Assembly: GCA_021158805.1 (NCBI GenBank)
Contig: JAGGTZ010000019.1
Location: 1 to 27,417, forward strand
Direction: 5' to 3'
DNA: 27,417 nucleotides
From: Thermoproteota archaeon
GTDB lineage: Archaea; Korarchaeota; Korarchaeia; Korarchaeales; Korarchaeaceae
Shown: positions 7,601 through 13,995 of the stretch, one piece after another
Layout: each line of letters begins with the position of its first letter
Numbering within the stretch: position 1 is the first letter of the stretch
The notes under the pieces: model-generated
Databases searched by the model: none
What the model was told of the DNA's origin: nothing
The model's input: only the letters and a program-made list of their open reading frames with translations
Program-made: the position numbers and the translations under genes

Positions 7601-8609
7601 AGCTGAGCCTACTACCCAGATGGTCCTTAGGACATTCCACGCTCCTGGCCTGCTTGCACTCGATGTAACCCATGGAGTGGAGAGATTCAAAGAACTGGTG
7701 TTCTATGCGTCTACTAGCACACCAACTATGGAGATCTACCTGAAGCCTGAGTGCATGGAGGATGAGCTCAAGGTAAGGAAGGTATTGAGGAGTATAAGGG
7801 AGCTGAGGATAAGGGACCTGATAGAGGAATACGCTATTGATAACTTCAACTACTTACTCATACTGAAGCCTGATATGAAGGCTCTAGAACTAAATCTAAT
7901 AACTCTCGACAAGTTTGTAGGCTATATCAGGACGGCGGTAAAGAACATGAAGGGAGAGGTCCGTGTAGAGGGCGATAAGGTTATTGTAGAACTATCCGAA
8001 GCCACTAAGAAGGACAAACCCTTACAGACCCTGAGATCGTGGTCTTATAGAATTCTAGATAGGCTAGTCTCTGGTATAAAGGGAATAAAGAGGGCCTGGG
8101 TTGAGACCATCGAGGTAGATGGGAGGAAAGAATACGTAATCAGGACATCTGGCTCTAACCTTAAGGAGGTACTCAATCTGTCCTGCGTAGATGCAACAAG
8201 AACTATAACGAATGATTGTAGGGAGATAGAGAGAGTGTTAGGAATAGAAGCGGCAAGGAATTGCATATTCAAGGAATTGGCTAGGATACTTGAAGAGCAA
8301 GGTCTCGAAGTTGACAGGAGGTACATATCCCTCGTAGCGGATACCATGACATATACGGGAAGGATAGAGGCTATAAGACTTCAAGCAGCTGGAGTAGCGT
8401 CTGGATTCTTTAGCCAGATGAAGACTCCCCTAAGTAAGATGGCTTTTGAATGGACGTATCATGTAATTTTAAATACTGCCAGACATGGAGAGGATAACCC
8501 AATAGTAGGTCCTCTAGATTCTCTGATAATGGGACAGACTCCTCCAATAGGAACCGGCAGGGTATCCATAAGATGGGATTTAAATTCCCTATTGGGGAAA
8601 GAATGGTGA
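4647..8609 (+). CDS. rpoA: DNA-directed RNA polymerase subunit A, unsplit (A' and A'' in one protein)
   Basis: The largest polymerase subunit, about 1320 residues. Most archaea encode it as A' and A''; here both halves are in one frame with no stop, as in eukaryotes and some TACK lineages. Clamp zinc ligands are seen in CPICGNYPKNCPGHFG (residues 70-85) and in CHKCG and CPHCG further on. The metal-binding loop NADFDGDEMNLH is intact (Asp479, 481, 483). The A'-type part runs to about residue 900; A''-type sequence with the trigger loop region starts by about 920. Odd points are a bridge helix reading MSSRESLIDKGRRTEDSGY where MGGREGLIDTAVKTAETGY is usual, SIAEPTTQ for SIGEPGTQ in the trigger helix, HGVER for the usual GxPR, and about eight extra residues in the funnel after GQQ. 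The frame is continuous, so this is not a decayed gene. Confidence 0.96.
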   Translation: MALIWEPVSDEEAIPYSLRRIKFGLISPTDARKIGFIEITEPTAYDEGGLPVQGGVLDPRLGTINPRKRCPICGNYPKNCPGHFGRIELAMPVVHIGYVKRIKDVLNTVCHKCGKVLLPEDERSRYIKLAKEKLERDPYRKVDDALVKVVREEVKKLAKKQKKCPHCGAPIQRVELEEVYKFIVKEPEPRRLWPTEIRDILERISDDDSLLVGFNPERARPEWTVLTVLLVPPLPVRPSIYLETGERSEDDLTHILVEILKANRKLHNSKKLGAPSSMVESEWDLLQYWVSVFFNNAVANMPVATQKGTRRPLKSLFQRLEGKEGRLRKNLIGKRVNFSSRTVISPDPMIDIDEVGVPVEIAMVLTVPEYVNENNIEKLKDLIMRGPDAHPGANTVRKGGITPISLKVIQRKGKEALKEIADQLEPGDVVERHLMDGDYVIFNRQPSLHKLSMLGHRVKVLPGATFRLHPSVCVPYNADFDGDEMNLHAPQILDGAIEAKELMGVKKNMLSPRTGGSIIGARQDFITVLYLITKKDSLFDKSEATRILARAGITELPEPAIKKPKKLWTGKQLISVLFPKDLDFESTAKSAKGVECVDPSCPGDGYVLIRSGKLLSGVLDDDIVGTLVKGKLTIIDVLIRDYGNDVAADFLNKLLKIAAKEVMLYGITTSPKELMMPKEAYKEIDGIYSSLKEEVMRIIESRPIVRKAAIYRTKEELLRLMREEQMLEFDIVQTIDSFWSKVSDIVSKYLDPKSNVSIMAKTGARGSVANLSQVMGQVGQQKIKTRIGFVLTSGRPRKGYRDRVLSYFQKNDLSLEARGFVRSSYVVGLNPAEFIFHAMSSRESLIDKGRRTEDSGYFYRRVANSLKDVYVSYDETVRDSLGNILQFRFGGDGYDPTKLFRDEPVNIKRIIEKHVKTKRKRGVSRNKIEEAVRKAGLPESLVNKIYDAKPRENELNAIIEDLVKGFEKAKVEVLTPIGLISAQSIAEPTTQMVLRTFHAPGLLALDVTHGVERFKELVFYASTSTPTMEIYLKPECMEDELKVRKVLRSIRELRIRDLIEEYAIDNFNYLLILKPDMKALELNLITLDKFVGYIRTAVKNMKGEVRVEGDKVIVELSEATKKDKPLQTLRSWSYRILDRLVSGIKGIKRAWVETIEVDGRKEYVIRTSGSNLKEVLNLSCVDATRTITNDCREIERVLGIEAARNCIFKELARILEEQGLEVDRRYISLVADTMTYTGRIEAIRLQAAGVASGFFSQMKTPLSKMAFEWTYHVILNTARHGEDNPIVGPLDSLIMGQTPPIGTGRVSIRWDLNSLLGKEW

Positions 8610-8615
8610 TGGATC

Positions 8616-8927
8616 ATGAGTAGCGAGATAGATTCCGAGCTATATTTGGCCCTCAAGTCAGGTGATGTGATATTAGGAGCAAATCGCGTAATAAAGCAAT
8701 TAAAAAGTGGAAGCAATCCGAAGTTAATAGTGATGTCTAACAACGTACCACCAGATATGAAAATCCAGGTAGAGTATCTGGCGAAGTTAGCTAATGTCCC
8801 GATCTTCTACTATCCAGGGAAATCTATAGATCTTGGAAGAGCTTTCAAGAAACCCTTCTTCGTTTCTATTGCGGCTATAATGGAAGAGGGAGAATCAAGG
8901 ATCCTAGAGGTGATTAAAGCTCCATGA
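8616..8927 (+). CDS. rpl30e: Ribosomal protein eL30 (L30e)
   Basis: The 103-residue product is an L7Ae/L30e-fold protein. Key family stretches are GDVILGANRVIKQLKSG, PKLIVMSNNVPPD, VPIFYYPGKSIDLGRAFKKP and a C-terminal ILEVI. It binds a kink-turn in 23S rRNA as part of the large subunit. The ATG start is preceded by GGTGAT, which overlaps the rpoA stop codon, so translation is probably coupled. Placement between rpoA and nusA is the standard archaeal order and supports L30e rather than L7Ae itself. Nothing unusual is seen. Confidence 0.94.
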   Translation: MSSEIDSELYLALKSGDVILGANRVIKQLKSGSNPKLIVMSNNVPPDMKIQVEYLAKLANVPIFYYPGKSIDLGRAFKKPFFVSIAAIMEEGESRILEVIKAP

Positions 8928-8939
8928 TCTCCGGGAGGG

Positions 8940-9416
8940 TTGGCAATTCCCACTAGAAAGGTAATCATAACCCCTGAACAATTCCGTTATATAAGGCTCT
9001 TCCACGACATGCTAGGAGTTAAACCAAAGGATGTCGTAGAGGACAACGAGGAGAATAGGCTAATATTCGTGGTGGAGAGGGGAGATCTTGGGAGGGCAGT
9101 GGGCAGAGGGGGGAGAAAGCTTAAGACGATGAAGAAGCTACTAAGAGGAGATTTAGACAAGAATATAGAGGTCGTCGAGTTTGATGATACGCCAGAAGGG
9201 TTTATACAAAACCTCCTCAGCCCAGCGAGAGTCCCAGTAATAAGGATAACTAAGCAAAACAATGAGACTATTGCTATAGCTTACGTCGTCGAGCAGGATA
9301 AAAGTGTAGCCATAGGTAAGAATGGTAGGCGGATAAAGAGGGCAAGACTTCTCGCTAAGAGGTGGTATGACATAGACAACATTAAAATAGCCACATGGAC
9401 TAACTCTATCTCGTAG
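8940..9416 (+). CDS. nusA: NusA-like KH-domain transcription factor, archaeal type
   Basis: The 158-residue protein has the archaeal NusA layout: two KH domains and none of the bacterial N-terminal or S1 domains. The first KH has [18 protein letters not shown] (about 43-60) and the second [16 protein letters not shown] (about 122-137), each with its GxxG loop. It probably binds nascent RNA during elongation or rRNA transcription. The TTG start at 8940 is the only standard start in the 12-base gap after the L30e stop, which is in the same frame. The purine run GGGAGGG ends directly against this TTG, closer than normal, so an ATT at 8946 is possible. The next ATG lies inside the first domain. 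Confidence 0.92.
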   Translation: MAIPTRKVIITPEQFRYIRLFHDMLGVKPKDVVEDNEENRLIFVVERGDLGRAVGRGGRKLKTMKKLLRGDLDKNIEVVEFDDTPEGFIQNLLSPARVPVIRITKQNNETIAIAYVVEQDKSVAIGKNGRRIKRARLLAKRWYDIDNIKIATWTNSIS

Positions 9417-9424
9417 GTGGTAAC

Positions 9425-9865
9425 ATGGGAAAGAAATCCCCACTAGGTCTATACGCAGCTAGAGGTCTACATGAGAAATATAAAGAGAAGAGACTCCATA
9501 GCTGGAAATTCAGGAGGAGGCTTTACAGGCTCAAGGAGAGGTTCGATCCCCTAGAGGGAGCTCCTATGGCGAGAGGCATAGTACTTGAAAAGGTCGGATT
9601 AGAAGCTAGGCAGCCTCACTCTGGACTAAGAAAGGCAGTTAAAGTACAGTTAGCTAAGAATGGAGTTATAGTTACCGCATTTGCTCCAGGAGACGGCGCT
9701 CTCAATGTGATAAATGAGCATGATGAGGTGGTAATCGAGGGAATAGGGGGTTCAAGGGGTAGGTCGATGGGAGATATACCGGGAGTCAGGTACAAGGTAA
9801 TTAAAGTTAATGGAGTTTCCTTGCAGGCCATCTTGCAAGGAAAGAGGGAGAAACCTAGTAGGTGA
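9425..9865 (+). CDS. rps12: Ribosomal protein uS12
   Basis: The 146-residue product has the archaeal/eukaryotic uS12 form: a basic N terminus with [17 protein letters not shown], then [63 protein letters not shown] and [10 protein letters not shown]. It is the small-subunit protein at the decoding centre. The decoding loop, usually QPNSAIRK, reads QPHSGLRK (residues 63-70), with His65 for Asn and Gly67 for Ala. The rest of the loop and the GDIPGVRY segment are normal. GGTGGT precedes the ATG. The gene sits in its usual place between nusA and rps7. Confidence 0.96.
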   Translation: MGKKSPLGLYAARGLHEKYKEKRLHSWKFRRRLYRLKERFDPLEGAPMARGIVLEKVGLEARQPHSGLRKAVKVQLAKNGVIVTAFAPGDGALNVINEHDEVVIEGIGGSRGRSMGDIPGVRYKVIKVNGVSLQAILQGKREKPSR

Positions 9866-9869
9866 TCTT

Positions 9870-10496
9870 ATGAGTAATGCTGAGGAGAAGGGAGGAGAAA
9901 TAAAGCTATTTGGTAAGTGGAGCTATGAGGGTGTGGAGGTAAAGAATGTAGCTCTTAAGGGGGTTATATCCCTTAAGCCCGTCTACCTACCACATACAGG
10001 AGGTAGGCATGAGCATAAGAGATTTGGAAAACTCGAGATCCCAATAGTGGAGAGGCTAGTTAATAGATTGATGGGACAGGCTATTAATGCGGGTAGCAAG
10101 AAGGACCACGTTAACAGCAAGAATGCTGGCAAGAAGCTCAAGGCCTTGAGAACAGTTAAGTATGCCTTTGAGATAATAGAGCTTAGAACTGGAAGAAACC
10201 CGATTCAGGTATTCATAGATGCAATAGAGAACTCTATAATAAGGGAAGAGGTAACCAGAATCATGTATGGAGGAGTAAGCTACTTCCATGCGGTGGACAC
10301 ATCGCCTAGCAGGATGGTAGACCTAGCGATTAGACATATAGCTCAGGGAGCAGCTATGAAGGCGTTCAGAAGCCCAAGAAGCTTAGCAGAGGCCCTTGCA
10401 GACGAGATCATAGCAGCAGCTCAATACGATAGGAATAAGAGCTTTGCAATAAGAAGAAAGGAAGAGATAGAAAGAATAGCTCTGAGCAGTAGGTAA
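9870..10496 (+). CDS. rps7: Ribosomal protein uS7
   Basis: A small-subunit head protein that nucleates 3'-domain assembly of 16S rRNA. The ATG at 9870 is chosen because GGTGAT at 9861-9866 overlaps the uS12 stop and gives 208 residues, the usual archaeal size; an upstream in-frame ATG lies inside rps12. Family blocks are [67 protein letters not shown] and [20 protein letters not shown] replaces the commoner ENSGPREE. It is the last gene of the polymerase-ribosomal operon here; elongation factor genes that often follow in archaea are absent. Confidence 0.96.
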   Translation: MSNAEEKGGEIKLFGKWSYEGVEVKNVALKGVISLKPVYLPHTGGRHEHKRFGKLEIPIVERLVNRLMGQAINAGSKKDHVNSKNAGKKLKALRTVKYAFEIIELRTGRNPIQVFIDAIENSIIREEVTRIMYGGVSYFHAVDTSPSRMVDLAIRHIAQGAAMKAFRSPRSLAEALADEIIAAAQYDRNKSFAIRRKEEIERIALSSR

Positions 10497-10510
10497 TCAT
10501 CATTGTAGCT

Positions 10511-10518
10511 TTTATATT
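10511..10518 (+). promoter_or_regulatory. Possible TATA box for the Sm-like gene
   Basis: TTTATATT sits in the 50-bp gap after rps7. The predicted start site, about 25 bases on, is only a few bases before the ATG at 10547, which would cut into the GGTGAT at 10536-10541. The gene may be made partly by read-through and partly as a nearly leaderless message. Confidence 0.4.
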
Positions 10519-10546
10519 ATGGTAAGGGGAGGATAGGTGATGGATC

Positions 10547-10777
10547 ATGAGTAGGGAATTGCCTATATCTCACCTAAAGAAGGCTCACGGTGCCGAGATA
10601 ACTGTTCGTCTTAAGAATGGAAATGAGATAAAAGGAAAACTCCTTGTTTACGATGATATGATGAACTTGGTGCTAGATTCGGCTAAGGAGCTAGACCCTG
10701 AGACTAAAGAGGTTAGGAGGAACATGGGAACTCTCTTCATAAGGGGGAATAACGTCCTTTTCATAACGTTAGAGTGA
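10547..10777 (+). CDS. Sm-like RNA-binding protein (SmAP/LSm)
   Basis: The 76-residue protein is a complete Sm fold: the Sm1 motif covers about residues 15-44 (AEITVRLKNGNEIKGKLLVYDD, MNLVL) and the Sm2 motif ends in GTLFIRGNNVLFITL (about 61-75). Archaeal Sm-like proteins form heptameric rings that bind U-rich RNA. The ATG has GGTGAT five bases upstream, and the whole start region GGTGATGGATCATGAGTAG is nearly the same as that of the L30e gene. It ends four bases from the convergent glmS stop. The exact paralogue class (SmAP1 or SmAP2) is not decided. Confidence 0.92.
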   Translation: MSRELPISHLKKAHGAEITVRLKNGNEIKGKLLVYDDMMNLVLDSAKELDPETKEVRRNMGTLFIRGNNVLFITLE

Positions 10778-10801
10778 CATTTTACTCTACTGTGACACTC
10801 T
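10771..10801. terminator. Possible hairpin between convergent Sm-like and glmS genes
   Basis: AGAGTGACA (10771-10779) can pair with TGT-GA-CACTCT (10791-10801), giving a nine-pair stem with a two-base bulge around a T-rich loop. It spans both stop codons. It might act as a two-way terminator or mRNA 3' end structure; archaeal termination usually relies more on T runs, and the longest here is four. Confidence 0.3.
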
Positions 10802-12602
10802 TAGCTAGGTTCCTAGGTTTATCTGGGTTCCTATTTAGCGATACAGCTGTATAGTATGCTATTAATTGAAGCGGGACTGCATAGATAAGGGGTGATAACA
10901 GCTCCCCCACACTACTGTCTGTTGTTATCGCAAAGTCGGTTGGGACATCCACATTGTCGGGCTGGACGGTTATCGTTAAAGCTCCCCTAGATTTTACCTC
11001 CATTAGGTTGTAGATTATCTTTCTCCTGAGATCCTCGTCATATGGGACGAGTACTATAGCAGGAACACCCTCCTCTATTAAGGCGAGAGGACCATGTTTG
11101 TACTCTCCGGCTGGGTAGCCCTCGGCATGTATGTAGCTTATCTCTTTCAGTTTAAGAGCACCTTCTAGAGCTGTTGGAAAGTTGATGCCCCTACCTAGGA
11201 AAAATGCGTTCTTTTTGTGCTTAATGCGCTCACTAATATCCTTAGAGCGTCTTTTAAACTCATCAAGTTGGCCGTTAAGTATCTTAGACACGCTAAGAAG
11301 GGACCTTTCAGTGTTTTCCCTGATCTTACCTTCGTTGAGATCTTTCATTATGGAAGATATTAGGTATAGGACAGCAATTTGAGCTGTAAACGTTTTAGTA
11401 GCTGCTACGCCCACCTCTGGACCAGCTTGTATATAGGCAACTTCATCCGATAGCCTAGTTAACGTACTCCCCGGTACGTTGACTAGTGATAATACCCTCG
11501 TGCCCCGTGACCTTGCGATCCTAACTGCCTCTAGTACATCTGCTGTTTCCCCTGATTGACTTATGGCAAGCACAATATCCCCTTTCCTGAGATGATGAGA
11601 CCACTCTTGGAATTCGGAGGCGATTATAACCTCAGATCTAACCGAGAGCATTTTAGAGAACAGGTACTTCCCTATGAGACCTGCATGATACGAGGTACCA
11701 GCTGCAACTATAGATAGGCTCCCATCCCTTAAGTACCCAAAGAGAGCTTCGGCGAACTTACGGTAGTAGTTCAAGTTTTCTGCGATCTTTCTTATGATAT
11801 TAGGCTGTTCATGTATTTCCTTAAGCATGAAGTGCTCATAGCTTCCTCTGCTGAGTAATTCGGGGGACCATTCTATTAGCTCTATACCCCTCTCAACACT
11901 CAAAGCCTCTCCAGTTGATGTAAGATGGCACACCTTAACAGTATCAGGCGTTACTAGGGCTATATCGCCATCTTCAAGGAATATAAATCTATTAGTCTTA
12001 TGTAGGAGAGCTGCTACGTCAGAAGCACAATAATTCTCGCCATTACCCAGACCAACAACTAAGGGGCTTTTATTCCTAGCGACTAAGAGCGCATTATACC
12101 CTTGAATTATGGCAGCTACCGCATAGCTTCCCTTAAGAGACATGACTGTCTTCACGAATGCCTCTACGATGTCCCCATGCAGCGTTATGTTTTCTTCTAT
12201 CAGATGAGCTATTACCTCGCTATCGGTATCGGATGAGAACCTATGTCCCTTAGCCATTAGACGATCCCTTAATTTCTCAAAATCATCGAGAGTCCCATTA
12301 TGAACCACTGCTACCCTTCTGTCACAGGATAATAATGGGTGGGCGTTTTGTTCACTTACCTCGCCATGAGTTGCCCATCTGGTGTGTCCTATACCAGTGC
12401 TACCGTCTTTAATCTCATCTAGAGCCCTTGAAACCACTTCGCTTATGGTTCCGACACCTTTTATCACTTCTATTCCCTTATCGGTAAGTATGGCGATTCC
12501 AGCTGAATCATACCCCCTATACTCCAGTTTTGTAAGGGATGAAATTAGATCCTTTAGTACGCCTGCCCCTTTCTTGCTTGTAATCCCAACAATACCGCAC
12601 AA
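10782..12602 (-). CDS. glmS: Glutamine--fructose-6-phosphate aminotransferase (isomerising)
   Basis: GlmS converts fructose 6-phosphate and glutamine to glucosamine 6-phosphate, the entry to UDP-GlcNAc and hence to glycans. The protein has a class II glutaminase domain (CGIVGI at the N terminus, YRGYDSAG, GHTRWATHG) and two SIS sugar-phosphate domains (AAGTSYHAG, SQSGETADVL, then GRGINFPTALEGALKLKE and EYKHGPLALI), ending in NLAKSVTVE, typical of the family. I choose TTG at 12600-12602: it puts Cys directly after the initiator, as needed for an N-terminal nucleophile, with GGTG six bases upstream. The GTG at 12609 would leave three residues before the Met-equivalent position and is better read as part of the ribosome binding site. 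It lies 13 bases after the upstream gene. Confidence 0.95.
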   Translation of the reverse strand: MCGIVGITSKKGAGVLKDLISSLTKLEYRGYDSAGIAILTDKGIEVIKGVGTISEVVSRALDEIKDGSTGIGHTRWATHGEVSEQNAHPLLSCDRRVAVVHNGTLDDFEKLRDRLMAKGHRFSSDTDSEVIAHLIEENITLHGDIVEAFVKTVMSLKGSYAVAAIIQGYNALLVARNKSPLVVGLGNGENYCASDVAALLHKTNRFIFLEDGDIALVTPDTVKVCHLTSTGEALSVERGIELIEWSPELLSRGSYEHFMLKEIHEQPNIIRKIAENLNYYRKFAEALFGYLRDGSLSIVAAGTSYHAGLIGKYLFSKMLSVRSEVIIASEFQEWSHHLRKGDIVLAISQSGETADVLEAVRIARSRGTRVLSLVNVPGSTLTRLSDEVAYIQAGPEVGVAATKTFTAQIAVLYLISSIMKDLNEGKIRENTERSLLSVSKILNGQLDEFKRRSKDISERIKHKKNAFFLGRGINFPTALEGALKLKEISYIHAEGYPAGEYKHGPLALIEEGVPAIVLVPYDEDLRRKIIYNLMEVKSRGALTITVQPDNVDVPTDFAITTDSSVGELLSPLIYAVPLQLIAYYTAVSLNRNPDKPRNLAKSVTVE

Positions 12603-12608
12603 CTCTGA

Positions 12609-12614
12609 CACCTA
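12609..12614 (-). promoter_or_regulatory. Shine-Dalgarno site deciding the glmS start
   Basis: On the minus strand TAGGTG lies 6 bases before TTG-TGC. The GTG inside it is in frame, which makes it easy to mistake for the start codon. Confidence 0.55.
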
Positions 12615-12615
12615 T

Positions 12616-13941
12616 CTACTCTGCCTTCCTCAGTAGAGATTTCCATTTTCTCAAAATAACGGTTACACCTGAAATCATTGTAATGAACATTAATGATGAT
12701 GTTATGGCTGATAGGAGCTTAGCCTCCTCTAAGGTCTTTTCTCTGATGGACTTTATGTAGTATTCAATAGAGTCTAGTTCAGATGTCACATTTAGATATA
12801 TCTGAGTAATATTCTCCTTAGTTGAGCTGTTTATTAACTCAGATACCTTCTCTAGCCTCTTCTCTATGCTTCTTAAATCGGTCTGATTGACTATATCCCT
12901 CACTTTGTCGAATTCCTCAACTACTTTAGAGTACCTCCTCCTCATAACCCCTTTGTAAGATTCTACTATGGAGCCGATAACTTCACCCATCATCTCTTTA
13001 GATTGATTTAGCGTCTCGATACCTCTGATTACATCTGAGTAAGATAATTCGGATTTATTTAAGAGTTTAGAAACTTCCCTGATTTTGGAGTCGATTAAAG
13101 CCATCTTTAGTAAGGTATCTTCTCTCAGAGCTACTGAATTGTTAACAGCACTCTCGTAGATGTCTTGGAGTTCAGCCCTAATACCCCTCACCTCATTAAG
13201 CATTTTAATAATCTCGTCCTTTCCATACCCACTTATTACCTTGACAGGTCTCCTAACAACTACATTGAACTTCTTGTCGACGCAACCCACCTCATAACAT
13301 AAGCTGACCATGAAGGAGCGATTCCCCTCTTTCTTCATGGGTATGCTAAGGGAAAAACTACCAACAGTACCATTAAGTTGCCTCTCTATTTGGAGCTGCT
13401 CATCTATATATAGCAGAAGGGAGGGATTGAAGCCCTCTGGGACGCCTTCAACCTTATAACTTCCCTCGATCTCCAAGGTCTCCCCAACATAGGTCTCTTC
13501 CTTACTTGGAAGAACAAACAACGTTGCATTGATTTTTGGCTTTATGATCATTATAAACGATCTATTCCCCTCGATCGTATTAAGACCCAGTTTTCCCTTC
13601 TTATAGTACTTTATAGATGGTATTAGGGGGGCTGGCCCCTCTAGAGCGTTTCTATCTATCTTTATGGTCATAGTTACAACTAATCTGGAGTTTTTCTTCA
13701 TTTCCTTCCATCCTACCTTCTCAGCGAATACTCCCCAAGGCGATGTTATCTTCACGAAATCGACCAGTATAAGGCCATCATAGTTCCTAATCGTTATATT
13801 GACATGACACCCGAAACCTGCTATGCAAGGGTCTTCTGCCTCGACTTCTAGGGAAATATCGTTATCTTGTGCTGAGGTTGGTGATAGCTGAGCTATTACT
13901 AGAATTATTAAGACAAGCACTGCAATTCTATTCAAGTTCAT
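12616..13941 (-). CDS. Secreted, membrane-anchored protein of unknown function with coiled coil and many N-glycosylation sequons
   Basis: I do not recognise a family. The 441 residues begin with a signal peptide (hydrophobic about 6-18, likely cut after PTSA at about 24). Two beta-rich, Ig-like or CARDB-like regions follow (about 27-130 and 135-235), each with a close Cys pair (CIAGFGC; CYEVGC). Residues about 240-400 are predicted helical and coiled-coil, then a membrane segment (about 405-425) and a short basic tail RKWKSLLRKAE. There are 12 N-x-S/T sequons. This is the layout of a type I surface protein facing outward. It is co-directional with glmS, 13 bases apart, so its supply of glycan precursor may be linked. 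The ATG at 13939-13941 has no ribosome binding site and lies about 25 bases from a TATA box, suggesting a leaderless message. Confidence 0.8.
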   Translation of the reverse strand: MNLNRIAVLVLIILVIAQLSPTSAQDNDISLEVEAEDPCIAGFGCHVNITIRNYDGLILVDFVKITSPWGVFAEKVGWKEMKKNSRLVVTMTIKIDRNALEGPAPLIPSIKYYKKGKLGLNTIEGNRSFIMIIKPKINATLFVLPSKEETYVGETLEIEGSYKVEGVPEGFNPSLLLYIDEQLQIERQLNGTVGSFSLSIPMKKEGNRSFMVSLCYEVGCVDKKFNVVVRRPVKVISGYGKDEIIKMLNEVRGIRAELQDIYESAVNNSVALREDTLLKMALIDSKIREVSKLLNKSELSYSDVIRGIETLNQSKEMMGEVIGSIVESYKGVMRRRYSKVVEEFDKVRDIVNQTDLRSIEKRLEKVSELINSSTKENITQIYLNVTSELDSIEYYIKSIREKTLEEAKLLSAITSSLMFITMISGVTVILRKWKSLLRKAE

Positions 13942-13960
13942 CGGGATAAGGGGGAGCTAA

Positions 13961-13971
13961 GCTTTATTAAA
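13961..13971. promoter_or_regulatory. Probable shared TATA box in a 54-bp divergent gap
   Basis: GCTTTATTAAA reads as TTTATTAAA on the plus strand and TTTAATAAAG on the minus strand. It is about 25 bases from the minus-strand ATG and about 30 from the plus-strand ATG, so both messages would be leaderless or nearly so. No other TATA-like element is in the gap. Confidence 0.55.
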
Positions 13972-13995
13972 CTAGTTGAGGTAACGTCTTACCGA

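Noticed and set aside
9810..9869. Twenty extra N-terminal residues for uS7 from an upstream ATG
   Set aside because: They would lie inside rps12 in another frame, while ATG 9870 has GGTGAT at normal spacing and gives the normal length.
10536..10551. Repeated GGTGATGGATCATGAG before L30e (8605-8620) and the Sm-like gene
   Set aside because: The shared bases are ribosome binding site plus start codon; too short to call a repeat element or evidence of duplication.
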